NCBI GenBank assembly: GCA_902810755.1
Contig: CADDYT010000010.1
Location: 1-64,000, forward strand
Source of the DNA: Chloroflexota bacterium
GTDB taxonomy: Bacteria > Chloroflexota > Ktedonobacteria > Ktedonobacterales > Ktedonobacteraceae
DNA: 64,000 nucleotides
Reading direction: 5' to 3'
Shown here piece by piece: positions 27,606 to 37,345 of the stretch (its first letter is position 1; the number at the start of each line of letters is the position of its first letter). Under the pieces are notes generated by a model that did not search any database, had not been told where the DNA came from, and saw only the letters and a list, made by a program, of their open reading frames with translations. The position numbers and the translations under genes were made by a program.

Positions 27606-28058
27606 TTACCTTTCCGGCGGCGGAGGTGGCAGCTTAACCTCCATCCCTCCCATGCCCAGCGTGTGCGTGACTTCGCCTCCGTGATGCAGGTCATGCTCAA
27701 GGACATGCCAGATCACGAACGGGCGCGTAATCGGATATTTCGGCCCGATCCATGGTAGCACAATTTGCTCGGCCAGTTCCTCGTTTGTCCAGCGGGCAAG
27801 CGCATCCTCTATGAGCTTCCATGTTATCTCAAGCCCGGAAGCCAGTTCGGCTGCCGTGCGCGCCGACTGCACCTTCTCATCCCACTGCGTCAGCGGAGCA
27901 ATCTCGTCACCGCCCTCATGCAGCGCCTGATGCAGCCAGAAGGTGCGACCGGCGATGACGTGAGCAAGAATTTCGCCCACCGCGCGCAGGTTGGGCGCGA
28001 CGCGAAGAGCAAGGGGCATTAAGCTAGCATATGAAGATTCAACTGCTTTGATTATCAC
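27606..28058 (-). CDS. DinB-like four-helix protein
   Basis: 150 residues. APNLRAVGEILAHVIAGRTF and PFVIWHVLEHDLHHGGEVTH carry the three His positions typical of the DinB/YfiT metal-binding bundle. The first helix before PNLRAV is shorter than in most members, so the N-terminus may be truncated or the start misplaced. Members of this family include thiol-dependent transferases, but most are uncharacterised. It ends in a run of prolines. Confidence 0.75.
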   Translation of the reverse strand: MIIKAVESSYASLMPLALRVAPNLRAVGEILAHVIAGRTFWLHQALHEGGDEIAPLTQWDEKVQSARTAAELASGLEITWKLIEDALARWTNEELAEQIVLPWIGPKYPITRPFVIWHVLEHDLHHGGEVTHTLGMGGMEVKLPPPPPER

Positions 28059-28067
28059 AAACAGGTT

Positions 28068-28334
28068 TTAGCAGTACACATCTTTTCGCTCATCAATTGT
28101 TAAGAGAGTTATGGTCTGAGCGCGATCGTCGATAGTAGAGATGATCCGGTGATTGCCCACGCGCACACGGGACGTATCGGTATAGCCACGGCAACTTCTT
28201 GACTCCAAAGGGACGTGGATCTTCGCGTAGAGCCTCAATATGTTGGTCAACACGATTTGCTAGCTGCTGCGGCATCGCGTCGAGCTGTTTTTCCGCCTGC
28301 CTGGTTATAAGGCATGACGTAGCTCATCTACCAT
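28068..28334 (-). pseudogene. RelE-type toxin, frameshifted
   Basis: AGGAGG at 28343-28348 precedes an ATG at 28334, but that frame stops after nine residues (MVDELRHAL). A second frame carries ITRQAEKQLDAMPQQLANRV, then ALREDPRPFGVKKL. A third frame resumes with SRVRVGNHRIISTIDD and LTIDERKDVY. Placed end to end these are a RelE-family mRNA interferase, so at least two frame breaks exist, the second near 28190. No antitoxin gene is seen upstream. A sequencing error could explain one break but hardly both. Confidence 0.75.
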
Positions 28335-28541
28335 AGATCATTCCTCCTGTCTCACCATATTTTCTTAGAAGTATATCACAGTGATGCCATTCTCAAATAA
28401 GCCAAAGGTACTAGCGGCCTCGGATTTTTGAGCAACAGGCGGGCGAAAATACACGGAAAATGCGCCGGGTTGCGTTCAGACAAATTGAGAACGAATCGGT
28501 TGTGTTTTCTGATTGTAAGCTGGCGAGAAAAGGTTGTTGCG

Positions 28542-31500
28542 ATGAAGTTTCGTAGTGTTTATCCGGTAGTGCTGGTTCCACTGTTGTGTGTGGTGCTGGT
28601 GGCGACGCTGCTGGTGGCGCATGCGCCGTTCCCCTTTACGCAGGCCGCGTCCGATTCCGGGCGCGTGAAGCTGCCGAGCGGGGTGGAGGGCTTTACGAAG
28701 AAGAGCAGGATGATTACGCGGGCGGCGGCTGACCAGCCGGTAGAGCTTTCCATCGGGCTGAGCCTGCGCAACCAGGCGGGGCTGGATGCCTTCCTGCAAC
28801 AGGTCTCGACGCCGGGTTCACCGCTCTTCCACCACTATTTGAACCCGCAGACGTTCGCCGCGCTCTACGGGCCTTCCCCTGCTGAAGAGGCTGCTGTGAG
28901 CGGTTTCCTGCGGGCGCAGGGCTTCAAGATCACGCGCACCTATGCCAACCACCTGCTGATCGACGCGGTGGGGACGGTGGCGCAGGCGGAGCAGACCTTC
29001 CAGGTGCAGATCGATAACTATCAGGCGAGCAACGGGCGGCGGTTCTTTGCCAACGATACGGACCCTTCTGTGCCTGCAAGTATAGCCCCGTTCGTTGCCT
29101 CGGTCTCCGGGCTGGATAATGTGGTGCAATACGGGCGCGTGCCTACTACCCCCGGTTCGGCGGCTCTTAAGATGGGGGCGAATCAGGCGGGAATAGTCTG
29201 CCCGCAGCCGGGCGCGCCAACCGTGCCGACTTCGTACACGCCGCAGCAGATCGCCACTGCTTACAATTTTAACGCGCTCTACAATCAGGGCATTCTGGGC
29301 GAGGGGCAGACGGTTGGTCTTCTGGAACTGGATGGTTTCTCGCCCAACGATATCGCGACGTATAGCGCCTGCTTCGGGGGGAAATATACGAAGATTCAGA
29401 CCGTTGCCATTGATGGTTTTAGCGGGACGCCGGGGCCGAACGCGGCTGAGGTCGAGCTGGATATGGAGATGGTGCTGGGGCTGGCGCCCCGCCTGGCCTC
29501 GCTGCGCGTCTATGAGGCGGCCAACTCGCTCGCGGCCTACAACGATGCCTGGGCGCGTATTGTGGCCGATGACGTGCCGGTAGTGAGTACGAGCTGGGTT
29601 TTCTGCGAAGAGGGGCCGGGCATGACGAGCGAGGTGAAGCAGGAGAGTGTCTTTTTCCAGGCGGCGGCTGCGCAGGGCCAGACCGTCCTCGCGGCCAGCG
29701 GCGATCTGGGCGCGAGCGGCTGCTACGACCCGCGCACGAAGACCAACACCTTTCCCGCCGTGGATGATCCAGCTTCGCAGCCCTACGTAACGGGCGTGGG
29801 CGGCACGACGTTGCGCATCAACGCCGACAATAGCTATCAATCGGAGCAGGTATGGAATGATCGTGCCATCCAGAACGGGGCGAGCGGCGGCGGCCTGAGC
29901 CAGATATGGCACATGCCCTCGTGGCAGCAGGGGCCGGGCGTGGCAAATGCCTACACCACAGGTTTTCGCGAGGTGCCGGATGTCGCCGTCAATGCTGACC
30001 CGCAAACGGGCTATGACGTGTATTGCAGCGTGGGCAACTGCGCCTTCAACGGCGGCTGGATGGTGATGGGCGGCACCTCGGCAGCCGCGCCGGTCTGGGC
30101 AGCGATGGTGGCGCTGGCGAACGAGGCCGCCGTCAAGGGCAACAGCTTTATGCTGGGCTTCCTCAATCCAAGCCTGTATGATATCAACTATGGTGCGGCA
30201 GGCACATCCTATACCAGCGCGTTCCATGATGTGGTGCCGGTGGCGGGCGGCGTGAACAACAACGATTATGTCGATAGCGGCAATACTTATCCCGCCGCCA
30301 GCATGTACGATCTGGCGACGGGCCTGGGTTCGTTCGATGCGTACAATCTGGCGCAGAATTTGATCACACTGGGGAAATCGGCGGTCATCCAGACGACGCC
30401 GACCAGCACGACGTGGTACTTTGCCGAGGGGCGTGTGGGCGCGGATTTCGCGGAATACCTGACGCTGGAGAATCCGAATGTGCAGGATGCGCAGGTGCGC
30501 GTGCAGTATTTGCTGGAGGGCAGCAGCAGCGGCCCGGCCATCATGCATACCGTTCCGGCGCAGAGCCGCCTGACCGTTAGCGTCAACGGCGACCTGCACA
30601 TTCCTTATACAGGCAAGGGGCAGTCGCTCTCGATGCTGGTCATCTCGACCAACGGCGTGGGCATTGTAGCCGAGCGGCCCATGTACTTCTCCTGGCACGG
30701 CATCAATAGCGGTACCGACGCTCTCGGCGCGACGAAGCCGGGGCAGGATTTCTACTTTGCCGACGTGGAGTCCGCGCGCAACTACACCAGCTATATCACC
30801 ATCCTCAACCCGCCGGGCGGCCAGACGGCCAACGTGACGGTCTCGTACTACGCAAACGGGCGGCAGGCGGGAAGCTCGACCCTGGCTGTGCCATCCGGGC
30901 AGCGCGGCACCACAACGCCGCTGGCCCTGCACCTGACGGTCAACTGCGCGGTACATGTGCATTCCGATCAGCCGGTGGTGGTCGAGCGGCCCATGTACTT
31001 TAGCACCTCGCGCTCGAATATCAACGGCCCGGTGACGGGCGCGACCACGCTGGTGGGCGCGCAGGCTCCAGATACCGACTGGCTCTTTGCCGAGGGCTAC
31101 ACCGGCCCAAACTTCCACGAATACCTGGTGCTGGCAAACTTCAATTCGACGCCGACCACCGCGACGGTTAAGCTGGAATATAGCAACGGGAACGTCGATA
31201 CCAGAGTGGTGCCTGTGCCGGCATTGTCGCAGTTCCTCTTCGATGTGAACATGGCTTCGACCATCTTCGGGCAGGGGACGCCAGAGGTCTCGGCTGAGGT
31301 GACGGCCAGCGCGCCCATCGTGGTGCAGCGACAGGAATATTTCCGCTTTAACGGCGCCAACACAGCAGGGGTGGCAACTCCGATTCCCGGCGGTACGGAT
31401 GTGATGGGCCAGCCCGGCCCGGCAAAGACGACGTATAGCTTCGCCGAAGGCTACACGACCAACAGCTTCAATGAGTTCCTGACGTTGCAGAACCCCAACA

Positions 31501-31766
31501 CGGCGAGCGAGCAGGTGGCGGTCACGCTTTACCTGGCGCATGGCATCACCACGCAAAAGATCGTGAACGTTGGCGCGCAGAGCCGCGTCACTGTTAGCAT
31601 TAACAGCCTCGTCACGCCTGTTGCGCAGGGCAACGCCATCGCGGGCTACGAAGTCGCCATGTCCGTGCAGGCGCTGAGCGGCACCATCGTGGCCGAGCGT
31701 CCCATGTACTTCGATTACCACAATGTCTCTCCGGGCGGGACCGATGTGGTGGGTTTTACGGGGTAG
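28542..31766 (+). CDS. S53 (sedolisin/pro-kumamolisin) peptidase with C-terminal beta repeats
   Basis: 1,074 residues from the ATG at 28542 with AAAGG upstream. A signal peptide (VYPVVLVPLLCVVLVATLLV) is followed by a pro-domain with LFHHYLNPQTFAALYGPSPA. In the catalytic domain, AEVELDMEM gives the Glu and Asp four residues apart (about 303 and 307), LAASGDLGASGC the oxyanion Asp (about 388), and GGTSAAAPVWAAM the Ser (about 512). Secreted acid-active endopeptidase is the family role. The last 450 residues are four beta-sandwich repeats of about 110 residues, each opening with WYFAEG, FYFADV, WLFAEG or YSFAEG and closing with VERPMYF-like sequence; they probably bind polymer or the cell surface. 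Confidence 0.93.
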   Translation: MKFRSVYPVVLVPLLCVVLVATLLVAHAPFPFTQAASDSGRVKLPSGVEGFTKKSRMITRAAADQPVELSIGLSLRNQAGLDAFLQQVSTPGSPLFHHYLNPQTFAALYGPSPAEEAAVSGFLRAQGFKITRTYANHLLIDAVGTVAQAEQTFQVQIDNYQASNGRRFFANDTDPSVPASIAPFVASVSGLDNVVQYGRVPTTPGSAALKMGANQAGIVCPQPGAPTVPTSYTPQQIATAYNFNALYNQGILGEGQTVGLLELDGFSPNDIATYSACFGGKYTKIQTVAIDGFSGTPGPNAAEVELDMEMVLGLAPRLASLRVYEAANSLAAYNDAWARIVADDVPVVSTSWVFCEEGPGMTSEVKQESVFFQAAAAQGQTVLAASGDLGASGCYDPRTKTNTFPAVDDPASQPYVTGVGGTTLRINADNSYQSEQVWNDRAIQNGASGGGLSQIWHMPSWQQGPGVANAYTTGFREVPDVAVNADPQTGYDVYCSVGNCAFNGGWMVMGGTSAAAPVWAAMVALANEAAVKGNSFMLGFLNPSLYDINYGAAGTSYTSAFHDVVPVAGGVNNNDYVDSGNTYPAASMYDLATGLGSFDAYNLAQNLITLGKSAVIQTTPTSTTWYFAEGRVGADFAEYLTLENPNVQDAQVRVQYLLEGSSSGPAIMHTVPAQSRLTVSVNGDLHIPYTGKGQSLSMLVISTNGVGIVAERPMYFSWHGINSGTDALGATKPGQDFYFADVESARNYTSYITILNPPGGQTANVTVSYYANGRQAGSSTLAVPSGQRGTTTPLALHLTVNCAVHVHSDQPVVVERPMYFSTSRSNINGPVTGATTLVGAQAPDTDWLFAEGYTGPNFHEYLVLANFNSTPTTATVKLEYSNGNVDTRVVPVPALSQFLFDVNMASTIFGQGTPEVSAEVTASAPIVVQRQEYFRFNGANTAGVATPIPGGTDVMGQPGPAKTTYSFAEGYTTNSFNEFLTLQNPNTASEQVAVTLYLAHGITTQKIVNVGAQSRVTVSINSLVTPVAQGNAIAGYEVAMSVQALSGTIVAERPMYFDYHNVSPGGTDVVGFTG

Positions 31767-31992
31767 CATCAACGGTGACAGGCAGGCAGACTCTGGCGAG
31801 GAATGAGCGAATGATCTGAGCCAGAGCGGCGGGCGAGTCGTAGTTGGTGGCGTGGATGCCGCCTTTGATGACGGCAAGCTCGCCGCGTGGCAGCAGGGTG
31901 GCGGCTTCCTCGCACCATTTTTGTGGGGCGATGGTGTCGCGGGAGCCACACACAACGAGTACGGGTACCTGTATTGTTGGCAGCCGAGCGGT
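31756..31992 (-). pseudogene. alpha/beta hydrolase C-terminal remnant
   Basis: Directly behind the stop of the 2-hydroxyacid dehydrogenase, and in the same frame after TGA and TAG, the minus strand encodes ARLPTIQVPVLVVCGSRDTI then PRGELAVIKGGIHATNYDSP. This is the acid Asp and His end of an alpha/beta hydrolase without any of the preceding 180 residues. Its 3' end overlaps the end of the S53 peptidase gene. It has no start codon of its own except GTG at 31953. Confidence 0.7.
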
Positions 31993-31995
31993 CTA

Positions 31996-32979
31996 TCATA
32001 CGTAAGCTTCCCGCCGTATTCTTCCTCTCACCGGCTGGCCCGCGAGAAAATGGATGATGTTTTCGGCTGCCTGGCGCATAGCTGCGGGCATTGTGCCGGG
32101 AACTATGCCGGAATTGTGTGGGGAACCCAGCACATTGGGCAGGTCGAGGAAGGGATATTCCATGCGAAAATGGCCGTGCATAAACGGCTCTGTCCACCAG
32201 GCATCGATGCCGACCAGAAAATCGGGGTGGCTCTTCGCGTGGTTATAGAGAGCTTCCTCGTCGATGATGGCGCCGCGTGCGACGTTGATGAGGATGGCAT
32301 CGGGCTTCATCCATTCCAGTTGCTGCCTGCCGATCAGCCCTCTGGTCTCTTTTGTGAGCGGCAGCGAGACTACCACCACGTCGCTGGCGCGCAGCACCTG
32401 CTCTAAGTCGCGCAGCGTGCCGATGAAGTCCACCGGCTCGGAAGTGACGCCGCTGGAATTGATGGCGTAGATATGCATATGGAAGGCGCGCATGAGGTGG
32501 GCGGTTGCCTGCCCGATGCCGCCGAAGCCAAGAATGCCAGCCGTCGCGCCATCGAGCAGGCGGTTGGGCGTAAACTGGTCAAATTCGCCGTGCTTCAGCT
32601 TCTCATTTTGCAGGCACAGCCGTTTCGCCAGCGCCAGCGTCATCGCCATCACATGTTCGGCCATCGGCACGGCATACGCGCCGGGATTGCTGGCGATGAC
32701 GGTCTGCGCGGGCAGCTCCGCGAACGGCATGTGATCGGCCCCGGCAGAGACGAGCTGGATAAGCCTGACATGCTGCAAGTAGGGGTATTCCTGCGGCGAA
32801 ATTTCTCGCGGAAAGTTCCACGAAAGCAGGATATCGGCATGTTCCAGCGTCTCTTCGCGCTGCTCAGACGGCAGTTCGGCGAGAAAAATGAGTCTGCCAT
32901 CGTTGCCGAGCAGGCTTTGTAGCAAGGCTTTTATATCAGGGGGAGCCTGAAAGGTCACAACGATATCTGGTTTGGCCAT
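31996..32979 (-). CDS. D-isomer-specific 2-hydroxyacid dehydrogenase family protein
   Basis: 327 residues with GAAGGAG ahead of the ATG. AGILGFGGIGQATAHLMRAF is the NAD-binding GxGxxG loop, ILINVARGAIIDEEAL carries the catalytic Arg region, IDAWWTEP the Glu/Asp segment, and NVLGSPHNSG the catalytic His. It oxidises or reduces a 2-hydroxyacid/2-ketoacid pair with NAD(P). Specificity is unknown. The gene stands between the S53 peptidase and a repeat-rich gap. Confidence 0.9.
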   Translation of the reverse strand: MAKPDIVVTFQAPPDIKALLQSLLGNDGRLIFLAELPSEQREETLEHADILLSWNFPREISPQEYPYLQHVRLIQLVSAGADHMPFAELPAQTVIASNPGAYAVPMAEHVMAMTLALAKRLCLQNEKLKHGEFDQFTPNRLLDGATAGILGFGGIGQATAHLMRAFHMHIYAINSSGVTSEPVDFIGTLRDLEQVLRASDVVVVSLPLTKETRGLIGRQQLEWMKPDAILINVARGAIIDEEALYNHAKSHPDFLVGIDAWWTEPFMHGHFRMEYPFLDLPNVLGSPHNSGIVPGTMPAAMRQAAENIIHFLAGQPVRGRIRREAYV

Positions 32980-33251
32980 CTGTATCTCCTTCTGTATATC
33001 GCTCTCCCGCCTGCATCACCACAAGGGCTTCTTTTGCCAGATCGATGTTTCCTGGCAAACTGGACGCAGTGCAGATCAACCCATCTCTCTACACCTACTA
33101 TATCACGCAAGGCTGGCAACGTTTTCGCAATGGAAGCAAGAAAAAACCGGGTAATGGTATAAAATCTCTCTCCCATGCACTGCTTTCTCTGATTGGCCGT
33201 CCAGGTGGTGGTCAGGCATAGAAAATGTCCTCTGGCCTGCCGGATTCCTCT

Positions 33252-33625
33252 TATACGACCCGGCACCGCAGGCCACCCCCATAGGCGTTCACTTAAGGCC
33301 GCCACAGGCCAGCCGCCAGGGGTGGCCCTCAGAAGCGTTCACTTAAGCCCGTGCGAGCGCGCCGCAGGCCAGCCGCCAGGGGTGGCCCTACTCTATACGG
33401 GCGGCTCGTGCCCCCTGGGGAGCCGTCGTCTAGAGACCGCCGCAGGCCAGCCGCCCGCCACAGGCCAGCCGCCAGGGGTGGCCCTACTCTATACGGGCGG
33501 CTCGTGCCCCCTGGGGAGCCGTCGTATATAGTAGGGCCACCCCTGGCGGCTGGCCTGCCTGGCGCTGGCACGGGCTTAAGTGAACGCCTATGGGGGTGGC
33601 CCTTGCGGGTGGCCTGTGCCGGGGA
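33252..33625. repeat. composite family B repeat cluster with 65-bp direct duplication
   Basis: At least six copies of the AGGCCAGCCGCCAGGGGTGG core in both orientations, interleaved with GGCGTTCACTTAAG units. A 65-bp block at 33365-33429 is repeated exactly at 33461-33525. No coding sequence is supported in 32980-33710. Confidence 0.8.
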
Positions 33626-33640
33626 GCCGGCATACGGCAT

Positions 33641-33685
33641 GACGATGATTTCTCATAGCATGGCATGCTATGAGAAATCATCGTC
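33641..33685. terminator. long perfect hairpin past the phosphoesterase gene
   Basis: Arms 33641-33662 and 33664-33685 are 22-bp perfect inverted copies with a single-base centre (G). It lies 26 bases past the stop of the phosphoesterase gene. There is no T-run, so it may act in RNA stability or be a palindromic element rather than an intrinsic terminator. Confidence 0.55.
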
Positions 33686-33710
33686 GACCTGTCATGCCCG
33701 AAGCTCTCTC

Positions 33711-35156
33711 CTATGGCGTTGAAGCCGGGCCGGGGGCGGGATGGAGTGGGAGTACGACCGGCGGGCGCGGTGACTGCGAGAAGTCGAAGTCGTTGAGCAG
33801 GTTGCCCAGGATGGGGACGTTCTCGCGCACGGTGGGGCGCGGGTCTGGACGGCCATCGGTCTTCGGGTCGAGGCGCTGGCCGTTCAGGAAGTCGTCTTCG
33901 ATGAACTTCAGGTAGGCATCGAAGCTGAGCGTCTGGTGGTCGATGTAGCCCTTTCTGGCGTAGGGGCTGATGACAAGTCCGGGAACGCGCAGGCCGTAGC
34001 CATTTTCATCCACCTGCGGCGGGACAACGTGGTCATAGAAGCCGCCCCAGTCGTCCCAGGCCAGGAAGATGGCGCTGCTGCTCCAGTCCGGCCCCTGCAT
34101 GACCGCGTTAATCAGGCTGGTGACATAGGCCTGGCCCACGCTGACAAGGGCGGGCGGATGCTCGCTGTCCCGTCCGTTGGGGACAATCCAGGAGACGGAG
34201 GGCAGAGTACCCTGTTTGGCCGCGTTCAAGAAGTTCTGCACGGGCTGGATATTGGCAAGCTGACCGTCCTGCCTGACATCGACGAAGCCGGGGAGTGGAT
34301 TCCAGATGCCGGGTACGCTGGCCTTCTGCTTTGGCGGAGTGCAAACCATCTGGTCATCGGCGCAGTCCGGCTGCGTACCCTGATCCAGGTAGTAGTTCCA
34401 GCTCACATTGTGTTTGTACAGCAGGTAGGTGAGGTCGGTCCAGGCGTAAAGCGCGCCGCCCGGTTGCCCGGCTCTGGCAGCCTGCGCAGTCGTATATGGC
34501 CCCTTGATGTTGTTCTGGCAGCTATTCGGATCATCGCTGGCGCATTTCGCGGACCACGCCGAGACCATGTAGAGGTGGGCGGGCAGGCTCCAGGAGGCAT
34601 CGGACTCAAACATGTGATCCTGCAGGACGAAATCCTGTGCGTAGGTCCAGTAGTTGGGGATTTCGCGCGCATCGTGATAGCCCATGACATCAACGCTCTT
34701 TGTATTAGTACAGATGGGGTTGGTGACATCCTTGCAGCTCTTACGCCCACGTTCTGCCTGGCCGATGAAGCCATCCATCTTCCCGTTGTCGATGTCGGCG
34801 GTGGCGTTGGCTTCCCCGTGCGGGCCGCCACCGTTGAGATTCTGCGGGTCGTGATAGGGTTTGACGCATTGCTGTGTGGCCGGGTCGGGGACGCAGACGG
34901 TTGGCACGCCGTTCTGCATGGGAATGCCGTCGGCCCCCGGAAATGTCCCGAAGTAGCTGTCGAACGAGCGATTCTCCTGCATAATCACAATGATATGCTT
35001 GATTTTGTGGATATCGCCGTTATTCTGGCCGGGAGTTTGTGGGCCGTTGGCACAGGCCGCCAGCATCGTTGTGGCAAGGATGACAGAAAAGGCAATCGAT
35101 GGTAGTTGCCTGAACTGCTCGAAACGTCTACACAGATGTGCATGAGGCTGCCTCAT
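33711..35156 (-). CDS. phosphoesterase family lipoprotein (phospholipase C/acid phosphatase type)
   Basis: 481 residues. A signal peptide ends in LAAC, so it is a predicted lipoprotein. [20 protein letters not shown] is the conserved start of the PF04185 phosphoesterase domain, with Glu-Asn as metal and nucleophile region. [37 protein letters not shown] and [17 protein letters not shown] are the remaining signature blocks, with Asp-Asp and His ligands. The family includes phospholipase C and acid phosphatases; which one is not decided. GGAGAG precedes the ATG. Confidence 0.9.
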   Translation of the reverse strand: MRQPHAHLCRRFEQFRQLPSIAFSVILATTMLAACANGPQTPGQNNGDIHKIKHIIVIMQENRSFDSYFGTFPGADGIPMQNGVPTVCVPDPATQQCVKPYHDPQNLNGGGPHGEANATADIDNGKMDGFIGQAERGRKSCKDVTNPICTNTKSVDVMGYHDAREIPNYWTYAQDFVLQDHMFESDASWSLPAHLYMVSAWSAKCASDDPNSCQNNIKGPYTTAQAARAGQPGGALYAWTDLTYLLYKHNVSWNYYLDQGTQPDCADDQMVCTPPKQKASVPGIWNPLPGFVDVRQDGQLANIQPVQNFLNAAKQGTLPSVSWIVPNGRDSEHPPALVSVGQAYVTSLINAVMQGPDWSSSAIFLAWDDWGGFYDHVVPPQVDENGYGLRVPGLVISPYARKGYIDHQTLSFDAYLKFIEDDFLNGQRLDPKTDGRPDPRPTVRENVPILGNLLNDFDFSQSPRPPVVLPLHPAPGPASTP

Positions 35157-35317
35157 GGGTGTGTCTCTCCTCTGTATTTATGCTATGCTCTCTCGATCTG
35201 CGTGCATACATATGATATACGAGGAGTATACGCGCCTTTCCTCAAGAAGAATTCAAGGTTTGCTCAAAATCGGGGCAAGATTTGCGGCAGAGTAAGCTTG
35301 AACAGGCGTATGTGCCA

Positions 35318-36943
35318 TCAACTCCACCCGATAGCATCGACATAGACCGGCGTGCTGACCGGGGTGGGCATGGAGGTGCCGAACTGGATGCCGAGCTGGC
35401 GCGGAGGGCTGCTGGCGCCGGTGGGGATGGTAAAGGTCAGGCGTGTCCAGGTGCCGGGGGTAAGCGTGATGTTGTTGCCGGTGAGCCAGTGGTAGCTGTT
35501 GTCCATGATGAAGAGTTTTGCTGTGAGGGTGACGGAATTGGCGGGCAGGTAGATGGAGGCGCTGAGCGTCTGCCCCGGCTGCGGGTAGGAGGAGAGTTGG
35601 GAGCCGCCGATGCTGATGTAGGGGTAGTCGTGGCTGCTGAGGTTGTTGAGCGTGACCTGCAAGGAGTGCTTGCCGTCCAGCGCGAGGCTGCTACTATTCT
35701 GAAGTTGCGCGATCTGCGAACCGTGAGCGTTCCACCCATCGGTGCCTCCGTCCTCAAAGGAGAAGGTGAGGTGAGTGGATGATGGAGGCGTGGAGGCTGG
35801 CGTTGCGGTCGCGCCAGGGGTGGGCTGGTCTGTGGGGATGACGGTGCCGGTCACGGGTGCGGGCTGGTGGCCCTGGACGATGATTTGCTCGTAGAGCGAC
35901 TGGAAGGCGCTACCCTGCGGCGTGAGCGTGTTATTGCCGTCGATAAGGTTGATGGCGGTGTTGGTGCAGGCGTATTGCATGGAGGCGAAGACGCGGTTGG
36001 CCGCCAGCGTTTGCAGCGCCTTTTCCGTCCAGGCGGAGAGGAAGGCCGGGTTGTTGTTTTTGCCGTCGTTGGCAACGGCGTTGGGCGCGTAGTTCCATTC
36101 GGTAATCATGATGGGCAGGAGTTTGCCGATGGTCGCGACCATCGCGGCACGGGCGTCGCCGATGTGCTTTGTCCAGTTATCGATGTGGGCGAGGCAGGTG
36201 GCGTTGGGCCAGGAGTCGTCACAGGTGTACTCGTGCCAGCTTATCGCGTCGGGCTGCGGGCTGGCATTCTTTAAGAAGGTGACGAGGTAATTGTGGTTGT
36301 ATTGAAAGTTGACGGGGCCGATAAACTGGCCGTGCAGGGCAATCTTTTTCAACTGCGGGATGACGGCGTTCCACGAGGTCACAAATTGATCGGCGCCCAC
36401 GCCATGCAGGTCGGATTCGTTGTCGAATTCGTAGTAGACGACGCTGTGGCCGAAGATGGCGTTCATATTCTGCACGATCTGGATATCGGAGGCCAGCGTG
36501 TTCTGATCGTCCGGCCCGTGCAATACGATGAGCGGGGCCGCGCCCGTGCTTTTAATGAGTTGCGCGGCACGCATCTCGACTGCGTTGGAGAGGCTGCTAC
36601 GAAAAGGCATGCGAATGATGCCGGGATGGATGCGCTGGAGCAGGCTGAGCGTGGCCGTAGAATTGAGAACCTGATCGTTGCTGTCGAAGAGGCTGAGATT
36701 GGTGCCAAAAAGCAGGGGAGAGACCGGGCCGCTCACCGTAATGGGTGTCCCATACGCCTGTGTCCCGGTTGTCGCGGTGGGAGACGTTTCTGACCGGTTG
36801 CCGCCGGAGGGATGCTGTAAGATAGTCCAGGTGCCAGCGCCAACGACAATGATGACCAGTAACAGACCGAACCATGTGAGCAAAATGGAGCGCGTCAAAT
36901 GCTTGCTCGTCCCTTGCCCGCCTTTCCCCGCTTGCCGTGCCAT
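35318..36943 (-). CDS. secreted glycoside hydrolase-like (clan A) protein with C-terminal carbohydrate-binding-like domain
   Basis: 541 residues. A membrane helix (LTWFGLLLVIIVVGAGTWTI) anchors it. The domain of about 75-340 looks like a TIM-barrel glycosidase: YYEFDNESDLHGVG supplies the Asn-Glu acid/base pair and PIMITEWNYAPN the nucleophile Glu, as in GH39/GH5-type enzymes. A Pro/Thr-rich linker follows (PTPGATATPASTPPS), then a 150-residue jelly-roll domain (LTFSFEDGGTDGWNAHGSQI) like a carbohydrate-binding module. Substrate unknown. AAGGAG lies nine bases before the ATG. Confidence 0.78.
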   Translation of the reverse strand: MARQAGKGGQGTSKHLTRSILLTWFGLLLVIIVVGAGTWTILQHPSGGNRSETSPTATTGTQAYGTPITVSGPVSPLLFGTNLSLFDSNDQVLNSTATLSLLQRIHPGIIRMPFRSSLSNAVEMRAAQLIKSTGAAPLIVLHGPDDQNTLASDIQIVQNMNAIFGHSVVYYEFDNESDLHGVGADQFVTSWNAVIPQLKKIALHGQFIGPVNFQYNHNYLVTFLKNASPQPDAISWHEYTCDDSWPNATCLAHIDNWTKHIGDARAAMVATIGKLLPIMITEWNYAPNAVANDGKNNNPAFLSAWTEKALQTLAANRVFASMQYACTNTAINLIDGNNTLTPQGSAFQSLYEQIIVQGHQPAPVTGTVIPTDQPTPGATATPASTPPSSTHLTFSFEDGGTDGWNAHGSQIAQLQNSSSLALDGKHSLQVTLNNLSSHDYPYISIGGSQLSSYPQPGQTLSASIYLPANSVTLTAKLFIMDNSYHWLTGNNITLTPGTWTRLTFTIPTGASSPPRQLGIQFGTSMPTPVSTPVYVDAIGWS

Positions 36944-37345
36944 ATCTCAACGAACTCCTTCCTATGTATCTATAACTGCCTCTGTATAATACAGAACGAT
37001 CAATGTTGGGCAGTCATGCTATTGAAAACAAACGCGCGCGGATATGTCATGCTGCAAGATAATAGCACGTACTCTATAGATCGGCCTGGTTTCGGATCGG
37101 AAGATGGTACCTTTGCGCTATGATGTGGTGAAGGCGCCTGCTTTCAGAGCAAGTCATGAGGGTTTCTTGAGTTTTTCTTGAACTCTCTCTGCTAGAATAG
37201 AGGCAAGGGAACACCAAACCTTGCGAATACCTCATGGGGAGGTGTGCAGAGACATACAGGGTCGCAAGGGTTCCCGGTTTTCTGGATGGGCCGACAGTTG
37301 ACGGCAGTGCGAGCGCGAGGAGAGAGAGCGCGGAGGCAATGCGTT

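Noticed and set aside
28818..31955. 1,045-codon minus-strand open frame
   Set aside because: Antisense to the S53 peptidase, low-complexity His/Arg/Ala composition, no ribosome site or domain.
33252..33625. CRISPR-like regular repeats
   Set aside because: Units are palindromic in both orientations, spacing is irregular and the intervening sequence is itself repeated; no cas genes.
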